In this document: piece after piece, positions 18,911-28,134 of the stretch
Layout of the letters: every line of letters begins with the position of its first letter
Position numbering within the stretch: position 1 is the first letter of the stretch
NCBI GenBank assembly: GCA_903843305.1
Contig: CAIMPI010000033.1
Location: 52,286-116,285 of the forward strand
Origin: an uncultured Chlorobiaceae bacterium
GTDB taxonomy: Bacteria > Bacteroidota > Chlorobiia > Chlorobiales > Chlorobiaceae
Reading direction: 5' to 3'
Length of the DNA stretch: 64,000 nucleotides
Program-made: the position numbers and the translations under genes
Notes under the pieces: model-generated
Database searches by the model: none
What the model saw: only the letters and a program-made list of their open reading frames with translations
What the model was told of the DNA's origin: nothing

Positions 18911-19312
18911 ATGGCATTTGATTCAAATAAAAACTATTACTCGATCGGCGAGGTGACTAAAATCGCTGGTGTTCCTGCTTATCTGCTTCGCTACTGGGAG
19001 GGCTTTTTTAATGAGCTGACTCCGGCACGTGACACTCGGGGTAACAGGCGATACACGAACAGGGATATTGCCATGGTACTCAATATCAAGGAGCTGGTCT
19101 ATGAGAAGGGCTACAAGCTTGGAAAGGCGAGTGAAATTGTCAAGGGAACTTTTCGGAACAGTGATGCCGATCATAAAACTACAGAGATTCTCAAGTTGCA
19201 GAAACAGATTGGTAATGAGAAGACTCGTCATAGTGCGGTTGACGAACGGCGCATGATACTTCTGAAAGAGATAAAAGAGGAAATTGAGGATATTCTTCAG
19301 TTGCTGGGGTAA
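18911..19312 (+). CDS. MerR-family transcriptional regulator
   Basis: A 133-residue protein. The winged helix-turn-helix is YYSIGEVTKIAGVPAYLLRYWEGFF ... NRRYTNRDIAMVLNIKELVYEKGY (residues 9-75), followed by a coiled-coil dimer helix (about 95-130). No cysteine metal site is present at the C-terminus, so it is not a metal-sensing MerR. It is divergent from the ABC exporter gene and followed by a strong bidirectional terminator shared with fmoA. Confidence 0.88.
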   Translation: MAFDSNKNYYSIGEVTKIAGVPAYLLRYWEGFFNELTPARDTRGNRRYTNRDIAMVLNIKELVYEKGYKLGKASEIVKGTFRNSDADHKTTEILKLQKQIGNEKTRHSAVDERRMILLKEIKEEIEDILQLLG

Positions 19313-19315
19313 AAC

Positions 19316-19344
19316 AAAAAAACCGGTATTTCACCGGTTTTTTT
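19316..19344. terminator. Bidirectional Rho-independent terminator between the MerR gene and fmoA
   Basis: ACCGGT (19322-19327) and its complement (19333-19338) with a 5-nt loop, flanked by A-run and T-run, so it ends transcription in both directions. It separates the convergent regulator gene and fmoA. Confidence 0.9.
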
Positions 19345-19363
19345 GTTGGAAACAATCTGTTTC

Positions 19364-20464
19364 TTACTGAGCGTACAAGACTTCAAACTGTGCGGTACCA
19401 CCCTTGCAGACATGCTCAACCCAGCGGCCATAGGCGCCACCGCTCCAGCGATATTCTTCAAGGTTCTGGGAACGGAACTGTGGTGCTGCATAACGCACTT
19501 TGAATCCTTTTGGAAGAACAATCTTCAACTGTGCATCGACCGTAAAGTCATTGAACTTTCCAACCATGCCGTGGTGTACCAGCGGGATAAGCGGATGGTT
19601 CAGGATTCTGCGAAGTCCACCGCCCGCATCGACTGATACGCCTGGGAACTCACCATCAACCTTTACTTCAATACCTTGCGAATCAGAACGGAAACCTGCT
19701 TCAACTGATGCTGGTTTGCTCAGCTTGTCGGCCGGGAAGAGTTCAGCCCAGCGTGCAATAGAATCAACAATACCAGAACCTCCATGAGAGAAGCGCCATC
19801 TCGTAACACCGACTGGCCCTTTTTCACCACTCTGGGTTCCAATGCTGTTCACTTCAATTTTTGAAATTCTCTGACCACCTTCGTTTAGTGCTGTAAAAGC
19901 AGGTCCAATAAACCAAAACTCGCGAATCCAGTCATTGAATGCGGGAGTTGACTGTATCGCACGAAGGGTTCCTTCCCAAGTGTCGATAACATCAGGATTG
20001 TCAAGTGGAACCTTCATGATGATGTCATGGAACTGACGTCCCTGCATGTAAATTGGGTTCGGGACATTTCTTTTTACTGCATCTGAGCGGTAGTAGAAGA
20101 GGTTGACAACGGAGCCTTCGAAGGAGAATGCGTGGGAGAAGTCGCCTACAGTTACAGAGCCTTCACCGACACAAATTCTTCTTTCCTTGGTTTCATTGGC
20201 AATATCAGCCTCGACAACCAACTTGCTTTTTGTGCTGTCTACAATTGACTCAATAACAGCCGAAAACCTGACAAACCCCTTTGAAGGATCAAGAGGTTTT
20301 ACATTGATCTTGATGTTACAGTCAGCCGGTAGCAAGGGTAGTGCCGGGGGCACATTAACCTTTGCCCTGCATTTTACCTTGCCCCACGAGCTTGAACCAC
20401 CCTCGAGTACGATCTCGTAATCTGAGTGTGCGGTTGTGGTGTCTTTAGTGCCGAAAAGAGCCAT
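19364..20464 (-). CDS. fmoA: Fenna-Matthews-Olson bacteriochlorophyll a protein
   Basis: 366 residues, the family length. Start MALFGTKDTTTAHSDYEIVL, internal IREFWFIGPAFTALNEGG and VTRWRFSHGGSGIVDSIARW, end KGGTAQFEVLYAQ. The beta-sheet bag holds seven to eight bacteriochlorophyll a molecules per subunit, and the trimer carries excitation energy from the chlorosome baseplate to the type I reaction centre. It is limited to green sulfur bacteria and a few acidobacteria, so it fixes the lineage. Strong AAGGAG ribosome site upstream. Monocistronic with its own promoter and terminator. Confidence 0.98.
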   Translation of the reverse strand: MALFGTKDTTTAHSDYEIVLEGGSSSWGKVKCRAKVNVPPALPLLPADCNIKINVKPLDPSKGFVRFSAVIESIVDSTKSKLVVEADIANETKERRICVGEGSVTVGDFSHAFSFEGSVVNLFYYRSDAVKRNVPNPIYMQGRQFHDIIMKVPLDNPDVIDTWEGTLRAIQSTPAFNDWIREFWFIGPAFTALNEGGQRISKIEVNSIGTQSGEKGPVGVTRWRFSHGGSGIVDSIARWAELFPADKLSKPASVEAGFRSDSQGIEVKVDGEFPGVSVDAGGGLRRILNHPLIPLVHHGMVGKFNDFTVDAQLKIVLPKGFKVRYAAPQFRSQNLEEYRWSGGAYGRWVEHVCKGGTAQFEVLYAQ

Positions 20465-20547
20465 AATGAGTTCTCCTTTTTCTGATGGCGTTGAAATTGG
20501 ATATTTTCAGGAAAAAATTCATGGAGACTATTCCTGTTAAGTAACAG

Positions 20548-20577
20548 ATTGTAACAAATTTAAAGAATAAAAATCAA
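20548..20577 (-). promoter_or_regulatory. Candidate sigma-70 promoter of fmoA
   Basis: On the minus strand TTGATT and TACAAT are separated by 18 bp, 84 bp upstream of the fmoA start. This would give a 5' leader of about 75 nt. It is a sequence match only. Confidence 0.45.
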
Positions 20578-20707
20578 TAATTAAAGTAAAATATCTTTTC
20601 CGTGATATCTCTTTACCTGAAATAGCATTTACTTTCGGCGCTTTTCTGTTTCATGAGAATTTTTTTTCATTTTTTTTGTTACCTCTGATAACTTTTTGAT
20701 TGTTTTT

Positions 20708-22276
20708 ATGCTCTCATTATCCCGGACAAGAGACCAACTGAGTCATTCCCGTTATGCAGCTTCTGTCTTGAGTGGTCTTCTTCTAGGTCTCTCTTTTCCT
20801 TCCTATCCCTTTATTCGTCTTGAACTTCTTGCATGGATTGCGCTTGTCCCCCTTCTTACCTCCCTCCGTACGGTGGAGAGAGCCGGGGAGTTTTTCCGTC
20901 GTGTTTATCTCTCCATGTTTTTCTATTGTTTGATCACTCTCTGGTGGGTAAGTCTTGCTACTCTGCCGGGCGGTATTCTTACTATTTTTGCACAGTCCTT
21001 TTTTTTGACGGTACCTCTCCTTGCTTTTTATGCGGTAAAAAAAATGGCGGGTTACCGTTTTGCACTTTTCTCTCTTCCTTTTCTCTGGGTTGCCTGGGAG
21101 TGGGCCTACATGCAGCAGGATCTTTCGCTTGGATGGCTTACCCTCGGCAACTCTCAGGCCAATCTGAATTTCATGATTCAGTATGCTGATATTACCGGTG
21201 TCTGGGGAATCAGCTTCTGGCTTCTCTGGTTTAATGTCCTTGTAGTTATGGCCTTGAGCAGCAGTAAAAAAAAACATCTTCGTTTTGCTCTTTTAATGGC
21301 CCTCATGGTTCTTCTCCCCCTGCTCTATTCCGCACTGCTTTTTTATCGAGAGAAAGCGATGATTGTGCCGCCGGATCAGCTCAGGGTTACGCTTGTTCAG
21401 CCGAATATCGATCCCCATGACAAGTGGGTGCCGCAAAACATTATGGAGCGATATTACTGGGTGAGCGGCAAAGCTGTTCGTGAAAACCGGCCTGATCTGG
21501 TAATATGGCCAGAAACTGCCATTCTCTTTTCCATTCTCGAACCTCCGTTTGCCGATGATCTGCAATTTCTGCGGATATCGTTGAGAGAGTGGCATTCAGC
21601 CTTGTTGACCGGCTTTATTGATGTTAAGCATAAGGGGAAGCAGCCTTATGAGATTTACAATGCATCAATGCTGCTTGAATCTGGTAATGAGGCACCCCGG
21701 ATATACCGCAAGATACACCTTGTGCCGTTTGCTGAGCGGGTTCCTTATATTGAGTATTTCCCATGGCTTGGTTATGCAACCTTTTCGCTTTCGGGGATTA
21801 TTGGATGGGATAGGGGAGATGATACCACGGTCATGACGCTTTCTACATCAAGAGGAAAAGTCATTATTGCCAATGTTATCTGTTATGAATCCATTTTTCC
21901 CGGTTATGTGACGGAGTTTGTCCGGAAAGGAGCCCGGCTTCTTACCCTTGTAACTAACGACGGCTGGTATGCCACCTCTTATGGACCTTATCAGCACCTG
22001 GCTATTGGCAGGTTGCGCTGTATCGAGAATCGTCGGGCGATGGCACGATGTGCCAATACAGGGCTTACGGTTGTTCTCGATAAATTCGGGCGTACAATTG
22101 CGGAAATTCCATGGTGGGAGGAAAAGACTCTGACTGCAGAGGTGCCGCTTGAGAGCAGCCTGACGTTTTATACCCGCTATCCCGATCTTCTGCCTAAAGT
22201 TGCTTTGGCACTATCATTGCTGCTCTTTATTGTTGCTTTTTTAAAAAAGAGCCTTAATAAGCAGGCTGGATTGTAG
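20708..22276 (+). CDS. lnt: Apolipoprotein N-acyltransferase
   Basis: About 522 residues from the ATG at 20708. Six to seven membrane helices (about 20-220), then a nitrilase-fold periplasmic domain with catalytic glutamate in WPETA (about 269), lysine in YRKIHLVPFAE (about 335) and cysteine in VICYESIFPG (about 392), then a C-terminal helix. It transfers the third acyl chain to the N-terminal cysteine of lipoproteins. All catalytic residues are present. Confidence 0.95.
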   Translation: MLSLSRTRDQLSHSRYAASVLSGLLLGLSFPSYPFIRLELLAWIALVPLLTSLRTVERAGEFFRRVYLSMFFYCLITLWWVSLATLPGGILTIFAQSFFLTVPLLAFYAVKKMAGYRFALFSLPFLWVAWEWAYMQQDLSLGWLTLGNSQANLNFMIQYADITGVWGISFWLLWFNVLVVMALSSSKKKHLRFALLMALMVLLPLLYSALLFYREKAMIVPPDQLRVTLVQPNIDPHDKWVPQNIMERYYWVSGKAVRENRPDLVIWPETAILFSILEPPFADDLQFLRISLREWHSALLTGFIDVKHKGKQPYEIYNASMLLESGNEAPRIYRKIHLVPFAERVPYIEYFPWLGYATFSLSGIIGWDRGDDTTVMTLSTSRGKVIIANVICYESIFPGYVTEFVRKGARLLTLVTNDGWYATSYGPYQHLAIGRLRCIENRRAMARCANTGLTVVLDKFGRTIAEIPWWEEKTLTAEVPLESSLTFYTRYPDLLPKVALALSLLLFIVAFLKKSLNKQAGL

Positions 22277-22296
22277 AGCTACAGGGGACTTGAGGC

Positions 22297-23424
22297 TTAC
22301 AGTCCGTAGGCCTTGATTTTTCTGTAGAGGGTTCGTTCGGTAATGCCAAGTGCATGCGCGGTTTTTCGTTTATTGCCTTGGCATGTTTCAAGTGCTTCAG
22401 CAATGGACTTTTTTTCTATGTCGTCCAGTGACTGCAATGGTTCCGCTTCCTTTTCAAAGCCGTTTTCACCAGAATGGGGAACGGTTATCGGGACATCAGG
22501 CAGCAGCAGTTGGGTGGGCGGCTTGCTGTGAACAAGATGCTGAAGAAGCTGACGAATATCACTGACCTCCTGGCGAAGTTGTATAATATTACTGTAGATG
22601 ACCTGAAGTTCGTTTTTTTCTGAGCGAGCCGGGTCGTGCACCAGGCTTTTGTACCTGTTGCGTTGAACCAGGTGCTTTTCAAGAATTTCCGGTGTGATGT
22701 ATTTGCCTTTTTGAAGCACCAATAGGGATTCTATAAGATTTCTCAGCTCTCTGACATTGCCTGGCCAGGGATAGCGCATCAATACTTCCACTGCATCAGG
22801 GCTGAATCCTTCAAAAACAATTTTATGTTTTTGTTCAAACTCATGCACAAAATTTTCGACAAGAAGGAGGATGTCCCGTCCTCGTTCTCTGAGTGGCGGG
22901 ATCTGGAGTTCAACACTGCGCAAACGGTAAAACAGATCCTCTCGAAAGTTTTTTTCGGCTACAGCCTGGTACATATTTTTGTTCGTGGCTGCAATAATGC
23001 GTGCATCAGAATAGATTGTTTCTGATGACCCGACCCGCTGAAACTCTCCGGACTCAATAACCCTGAGAAATTTTACCTGAGTTTCAAGAGGCATCTCTCC
23101 GATTTCATCAAGAAAAATTGTTCCCCTGTCGGCGCTTTCAAAGTACCCCTTTCTGCTTTGTACTGCCCCGGTAAAGGCGCCTTTTTCATGGCCGAAAAGC
23201 TCAGATTCAAGAATGCCAACAGGAATGGCACCGCAATTGACGGGAATGAAGCTTTTATCAGCACGCAGACTGTTGTTATGGATAAAACGTGCCAGCACTT
23301 CCTTTCCTGATCCAGTTTCTCCGATGATGAGTACGGTAATATCGGTTTCCGCAACCTGGAGAGCAAGTTGCTTGAGCTGGGAGATCAAGAGTGATTGACC
23401 GACGATTGTAGGTTCACGTTTCAT
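22297..23424 (-). CDS. Sigma-54-dependent transcriptional activator without receiver domain
   Basis: 375 residues from the ATG at 23424. AAA+ domain: Walker A GETGSGKE, GAFTGA sigma-54 contact loop, Walker B GTIFLDEIGEMP, FYRLRSVELQIPPLRER. A Fis-type helix-turn-helix lies at the C-terminus (ALETCQGNKRKTAHALGI). No receiver, GAF or other sensor domain precedes the AAA+ part, so control must come from a partner protein or from expression level. The gene is followed downstream by lnt in convergent orientation, and the SPOR-domain gene lies 36 bp upstream. Confidence 0.93.
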   Translation of the reverse strand: MKREPTIVGQSLLISQLKQLALQVAETDITVLIIGETGSGKEVLARFIHNNSLRADKSFIPVNCGAIPVGILESELFGHEKGAFTGAVQSRKGYFESADRGTIFLDEIGEMPLETQVKFLRVIESGEFQRVGSSETIYSDARIIAATNKNMYQAVAEKNFREDLFYRLRSVELQIPPLRERGRDILLLVENFVHEFEQKHKIVFEGFSPDAVEVLMRYPWPGNVRELRNLIESLLVLQKGKYITPEILEKHLVQRNRYKSLVHDPARSEKNELQVIYSNIIQLRQEVSDIRQLLQHLVHSKPPTQLLLPDVPITVPHSGENGFEKEAEPLQSLDDIEKKSIAEALETCQGNKRKTAHALGITERTLYRKIKAYGL

Positions 23425-23460
23425 CAGGGGTTTCTGCTTTCGATTCAATACGCCGTGCGA

Positions 23461-24180
23461 TTATATAACAGGAATAACAAATCCTGTGAAAGGCAGTTTT
23501 TTTGCGACTGTCTCTGCGTCTTCTTTTGAGGCATAATGGTTTTTCAGTTGTACTCTGTATAATTCTCCTTGCAGGATGGTTTCAACCGGAGTGTATTCCG
23601 AGATTTTTCTGGCAAGTGTTTCAGCATTCTCCCTGTTTTTGAAACTTCCGAACCGCAGGGTAAAACTCTTTTTCCCGGCAAATGTCATTTTCTCTTTTTG
23701 CCGTTCTCCTAAAGGAGAAGGTGCCACTGTCGTTTTTTTTGCAAAGGGTATTATTGTGCTGTAATTTTTTTGTGATGTTCGTTCCTGTTTTGTGGTGTCC
23801 TTTGCACCTGCTGGAAGTGGTTTCGTTGAAGCTGCAGGGCTTTCCATTACCAGGCTGCAGGCGGCTATTCGTGCTCTGCTGATCTGATCAAGTGCAGGAT
23901 CAGGATAGAGTGATAACTGTTTCTGATAGAGCGAAATCGCTGTTGAAGCATCTTCAGACAGCAGGGCATCCACTACTGTTTTTTCAGAAGGGATGGTAAT
24001 TTTTCGACGGAGATTTTCTAACAAATAAACCTTATCTTCATTGACATACTGCACTATTTCCCGGGTGTATGATTGTTCAACTGCTTGCAGTACAAGGGGG
24101 CAGAAGAGCACCAGAGAAAATGTAATGCAGATTGGCGCTACACTATTGCGGATGCGTAAGATTATCTTGTCGAAAAGCAT
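23461..24180 (-). CDS. SPOR-domain envelope protein
   Basis: 239 residues from the ATG at 24180. A hydrophobic N-terminal helix (VAPICITFSLVLFCPLVLQA, about 12-32) works as signal or anchor. The central region is low-complexity. The C-terminal 70 residues (FTLRFGSFKNRENAETLARK ... YRVQLKNHYASKEDAETVAKKL) form a SPOR fold, which binds denuded peptidoglycan at division sites. A role in septation or wall remodelling is likely. Co-directional with the sigma-54 activator gene. Confidence 0.8.
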   Translation of the reverse strand: MLFDKIILRIRNSVAPICITFSLVLFCPLVLQAVEQSYTREIVQYVNEDKVYLLENLRRKITIPSEKTVVDALLSEDASTAISLYQKQLSLYPDPALDQISRARIAACSLVMESPAASTKPLPAGAKDTTKQERTSQKNYSTIIPFAKKTTVAPSPLGERQKEKMTFAGKKSFTLRFGSFKNRENAETLARKISEYTPVETILQGELYRVQLKNHYASKEDAETVAKKLPFTGFVIPVI

Positions 24181-24273
24181 GGGTTTGCGTCTATTTTCTT
24201 TTATTACGGTTTGCGGTAAAATCTCCCTTTTTTCAATATGCCAAATATTTTTATATAAAATCAATTGCATTCC

Positions 24274-25137
24274 ATGCATCTTCTCACAGTCAAAGCCTTT
24301 GCAAAAATCAATCTCGGACTTTTAATAACCGGGAAACGCCCTGACGGGTATCATACACTTGAGACCATCTTTGCGCCAATCAACTGGTATGACACTATCG
24401 AATTTGCCGATTCCGAGCTTATTTCGATGAGTTGCTCCAACATTGACCTTCCGGTTGACGACAACAACCTCTGTATCAAGGCCGCCAAATCCCTGCAGCA
24501 GTTTGCCGCTGTCCGGAAGGGAATAGCCATGACGCTGCACAAAGAGGTGCCTTTTGGTGCCGGGCTTGGTGGTGGGAGCAGCGATGCGGCAACCGTGCTC
24601 AGAGTGCTTAACGATCTCTGGCAAATCAACGCTTCTCCTGTCGAACTGCACGCACTGGCGGTGAAACTCGGGGCCGATGTGCCGTACTTTCTCGCCATGA
24701 AAGGACTTGCCTATGCCAGAGGTATTGGTGATGAACTTCACGATCTTGGCCTTACCCTTCCTTATTATATAGTAACAGTATTTCCCGAAGAGCACATCTC
24801 AACCGTATGGGCCTATAAAAATTTCTATACCCGTTTTGATCGTGAGCTTCCCGACTTGAAATCCCTTGCTTCGGAACTCTGCCTTTTTGGGAAAAAAGAG
24901 GGTATTTCAGCCTTTGAAAATGATTTCGAGCCTGCGGTATTCGATCACTTTCCAGCAGTTCGCCTCGTCAAGAGCACTCTGCTTGAAGCAGGAAGTATTT
25001 TTGCATCCCTTTCCGGCAGCGGCTCAGCAGTCTTCGGCCTCTTCGAGAAGGAGGATGAGGCGCTGGCCGCCATGAAGCGACTGCCAGAAACGTATCGGAT
25101 GAGCCTGACGCCTCCTGGGTTTTCCATGGAGCAGTGA
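24274..25137 (+). CDS. ispE: 4-diphosphocytidyl-2-C-methyl-D-erythritol kinase
   Basis: 287 residues from the ATG at 24274. N-terminal VKAFAKINLGLLITGKRPDGYH and the GHMP ATP loop PFGAGLGGGSSDAATVL (about 93-109), then SLSGSGSAVFGLF. It phosphorylates CDP-methylerythritol in the MEP isoprenoid pathway, which feeds bacteriochlorophyll phytol/farnesol tails and quinones. Full length. Divergent from the SPOR-domain gene. Confidence 0.96.
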   Translation: MHLLTVKAFAKINLGLLITGKRPDGYHTLETIFAPINWYDTIEFADSELISMSCSNIDLPVDDNNLCIKAAKSLQQFAAVRKGIAMTLHKEVPFGAGLGGGSSDAATVLRVLNDLWQINASPVELHALAVKLGADVPYFLAMKGLAYARGIGDELHDLGLTLPYYIVTVFPEEHISTVWAYKNFYTRFDRELPDLKSLASELCLFGKKEGISAFENDFEPAVFDHFPAVRLVKSTLLEAGSIFASLSGSGSAVFGLFEKEDEALAAMKRLPETYRMSLTPPGFSMEQ

Positions 25138-25141
25138 TCGT

Positions 25142-26002
25142 TCACCCTCGTCGTCCCTGCGCAATAATCTCATTCAGTTCTGCCCCAATCAAACGCAGAT
25201 CCTCATCAAGAAAATGAGACGAATGCAGGCGGGCACGTTTGACCTCAGTAACATCAAGAACAGCATCCATGATATATGGTTTGAACAGGGGAGCGGCGCA
25301 AAGTACGGTGCCCTCCGGTCCGGTCACTGAGGAGTTTCCCCAGTAGGTAAAGCTGTCTTCGTTGCCTACGCGGTTGACGCAGGCGACATAGCTGCTGAAG
25401 AGAAACGAGTAGGTTGAGGCAATGGTTTGCCATTGGGTTACAATGGCGGGGTTGCCGTTGCCGGGCGACATGCGCAGGGGACTCGACATAAGCACAAAGA
25501 GCAGTTTCGCGCCCTGGTGGGCAAGCAGGTAGGGCACCGAAACGTGCCAGAAGTCCTCACAGATGGCCACACCTATTCTGCCAAGCCGTTTTGAGGTGAC
25601 CGCTTTAATCTGCTGACCGGCAGAGAAGTAGCGCAGCTCTTCAAACATGCCGTAGGTTGGAAGGTAGATTTTGCGGTGGATGCTTTGGCCAATTCCCTCC
25701 TCAAACATGAAGGCCGAGTTATAGACCCCGTAGTCGTCGCTCAGTTCAATGCCTCCGCAGATAATGCAGATCTTCCGGCTCAGCTCACGCAGGGGATCAA
25801 ACCGTGCATCTTCGATATGCATGGCAATATCCTGTGCGGCATCCTGAACATTGTAGCCTGTCAGCGAGAGTTCGGGGAAGGCGATGGCATCGGCGCCATC
25901 GCGGATAGCCTGTTCTGCAAGGGAGCAGTGCAGGGCAAGATTCTCATCAAAATTGGCCAGTGTGCAATCTATTTGGGCTATTCGAAGTTTTGCGTTCAGC
26001 AT
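25142..26002 (-). CDS. Nitrilase-superfamily carbon-nitrogen hydrolase
   Basis: 286 residues from the ATG at 26002. Catalytic glutamate in IAFPELSLTGYN, lysine in HRKIYLPTYGMF and cysteine in GVAICEDFWH. It resembles the glutaminase domain of glutamine-dependent NAD synthetase and stand-alone amidases. The C-terminal synthetase part is absent, so it is a free amidohydrolase. It lies 13 nt downstream of the purine permease gene on the same strand, suggesting one transcript, perhaps for purine or amide nitrogen salvage. The substrate is not known. Confidence 0.85.
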   Translation of the reverse strand: MLNAKLRIAQIDCTLANFDENLALHCSLAEQAIRDGADAIAFPELSLTGYNVQDAAQDIAMHIEDARFDPLRELSRKICIICGGIELSDDYGVYNSAFMFEEGIGQSIHRKIYLPTYGMFEELRYFSAGQQIKAVTSKRLGRIGVAICEDFWHVSVPYLLAHQGAKLLFVLMSSPLRMSPGNGNPAIVTQWQTIASTYSFLFSSYVACVNRVGNEDSFTYWGNSSVTGPEGTVLCAAPLFKPYIMDAVLDVTEVKRARLHSSHFLDEDLRLIGAELNEIIAQGRRG

Positions 26003-26015
26003 TGTTCCGTTCGGT

Positions 26016-27329
26016 TTAATGGTAAGGGTAGAAAACGTAGAAGGTAAGCGAAAGCAGGGCAAGGATCCACATGCCTGCGCGAACATGACTGACCTTTCCT
26101 GTAAAGAGTTTCAGAAGCACATAGGCGATAAATCCTGCCGTAATCCCGACTCCGATATTGAAGGTGAAGATCATGAGCACAATGGTCAGAAAGGCGGGCA
26201 GCAGTTCACTGTAATCACTGAAATCCATTTTTGTTACCGATTGCATCATGAACATGCCGACAACCACCATTGCAGGGCCGTAGGCGAAGGGCGGAACAAT
26301 GGTTAGCAGGGGAGAAAAGAAAAGGGCAAGCGCAAAAAGAGCGGCAACGACAATGGCAGTGAAGCCTGTTTTTCCTCCCTGTTCTATACCGGCAGCCGAC
26401 TCGATATACACGCCGGCCGTGGTGGTTCCGAAAAGCGAGGCGGCGATGGTTGAGAGTGCATCAACAAGCATTGGCTTTTCAATGTCAGGCAGGTTATCTT
26501 TTTCATCGAGCAGGTTGGCTCTTGAGGATAAGCCGAAAAGGGTACCCATGGTATCAACAAAATCCATCACCAGCACGCTGATGATCACACCGGCAAACCC
26601 CCAGGTCAATGCACCTTGTATGTTGATTTTCATGAAGATCGGCTCAATGGAGGGGGGCATACTGAATATTGCAGCGGGGAGTGGAACCAGGCCGGTCACG
26701 AGAAATGCCGCCGTGGTGATGGCCATACCGGCAAGAAGGGCGCCGGTTACCTTCCGGATCAGCAGGATTGCAGTAATAAGGAGGCCGCCGAGGCTCAGCA
26801 GTACCGGAAGTTTGGCGATATTGGCCAGTTGTACCGGTGCACCGGGAACACCGAGCGTCACGATGCCCATGTCGTTAAGCCCCAGAAAGGCAAGGAAAAG
26901 GCCGATTCCAACTGAAAAGCTGTGTTTCAGCGAAGAGGGAATAGCTTCAGCCAGCCATTGGCGCAGCCCGCCGAGGGTAATCAGGGTGAAAAGAATGCCA
27001 CTGATAAAGATGGCAGCCATTGCCGTTTGCCATGAGTAGCCAAGCGTCTGTACCACGGTATAGGCAATAAAGGCATTTTCGCCCATATATGGCGCAACTG
27101 CAAAGGGGCGTTTGGCATAGACCCCCATCAGAAGGGTTCCGAAGATTGCTGTGAGAATGGTCGCCGTCATCGAGGCACCTTTCGGGATGCCTGCTGCAGC
27201 AAGAATGGCGGGATTGACTATAATAATATAGGAGAGCGTGAAAAAGGTAGTAATGCCAGCAACTGTTTCCTGCCGGTAACCGGTGTTATGCCTGTCGAAA
27301 TTAAAATATGATCGCATGGCTATAGTCAT
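26016..27329 (-). CDS. NCS2-family purine permease (AzgA/PbuG type)
   Basis: 437 residues with 12 or more membrane helices. N-terminal ETVAGITTFFTLSYIIIVNP, PYMGENAFIAYTVV and VLVMDFVDTMGTLFGLSSRA are hallmarks of the AzgA-type hypoxanthine/guanine/adenine proton symporters. The central IESAAGIEQGGKTG is the second conserved loop. Imports purine bases across the inner membrane. A second ATG four codons in (27317) is also possible. Confidence 0.9.
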   Translation of the reverse strand: MTIAMRSYFNFDRHNTGYRQETVAGITTFFTLSYIIIVNPAILAAAGIPKGASMTATILTAIFGTLLMGVYAKRPFAVAPYMGENAFIAYTVVQTLGYSWQTAMAAIFISGILFTLITLGGLRQWLAEAIPSSLKHSFSVGIGLFLAFLGLNDMGIVTLGVPGAPVQLANIAKLPVLLSLGGLLITAILLIRKVTGALLAGMAITTAAFLVTGLVPLPAAIFSMPPSIEPIFMKINIQGALTWGFAGVIISVLVMDFVDTMGTLFGLSSRANLLDEKDNLPDIEKPMLVDALSTIAASLFGTTTAGVYIESAAGIEQGGKTGFTAIVVAALFALALFFSPLLTIVPPFAYGPAMVVVGMFMMQSVTKMDFSDYSELLPAFLTIVLMIFTFNIGVGITAGFIAYVLLKLFTGKVSHVRAGMWILALLSLTFYVFYPYH

Positions 27330-27531
27330 GATCAGATAGCGGGAAAATGCTTTATGTTCACAAGATAAACATAATGTGTGAAAACGGGGGGGATAAATCT
27401 TCGAGCGGGTTATCTTGAAAGAGGGGGCAGCTCATGCAAACGCATATCGAGCATGTAATGATTTTGAGATAAAAGTCATATATTGGCCGGGTCAAAACTA
27501 TTGTATCTTGCTGAAACGCTTTACTTCTCTT

Positions 27532-28050
27532 ATGCTGTCATTAACGCTCAATGAGCTCGCGCAAAGGGCTGAAAAGATAAAGCTTGTTATTTCCGATAAT
27601 GACGGTGTTTTTACGGATAACGGTGTTTATTATTCAGAGCGTGGTGAGGAGATGAAACGTTACTCCGTAAGGGATGGCATGGGTGTAGAAAGGCTCAAAA
27701 ACAGTGGTATTGAGACCAGCATCATGACCGGAGAGGTTTCGCCAAGTCTGAAGAAGCGTGCTGAAAAGCTTGGTATGAAGAGCCTTTACCTGGGTGTCAA
27801 GGACAAGCTTTCCATGCTTGAAACAGTGCTGGCTGAAACCGGACTTCACAGGTATGAACTGGCTTATATCGGGGATGACGTCAATGACGTCGAAATTATG
27901 AAGGAGATAGCCAGGGAGGGTTTGACGGCATGTCCCCAAGATGCAACTGATTTTGTTGAACCATATATTCACTATCGGGCTCAAGCCGATGGAGGGTATG
28001 GCGCATTCAGGGATTTTGCCGAGTGGCTCCTTGCGCTCAGAAATTCCTGA
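27532..28050 (+). CDS. KdsC-type HAD phosphatase
   Basis: 172 residues from the ATG at 27532. HAD motif I reads ISDNDGVFTDN, where most family members have D-[VC]-DG; the second aspartate of DxD is kept. Motif III/IV is IGDDVNDVEIM. Size and layout match the tetrameric C0 subclass that removes phosphate from KDO-8-phosphate or nonulosonate-9-phosphate. It precedes a NeuB-type synthase by about 80 bp, so it could act on either product. Confidence 0.85.
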   Translation: MLSLTLNELAQRAEKIKLVISDNDGVFTDNGVYYSERGEEMKRYSVRDGMGVERLKNSGIETSIMTGEVSPSLKKRAEKLGMKSLYLGVKDKLSMLETVLAETGLHRYELAYIGDDVNDVEIMKEIAREGLTACPQDATDFVEPYIHYRAQADGGYGAFRDFAEWLLALRNS

Positions 28051-28134
28051 GTATATTGTTTGTTTTATTAATATCGATTCCAGACATTTTCTATAAATAA
28101 GTAATGGATGGTTCGTTTTATCCAAAGTAATGTA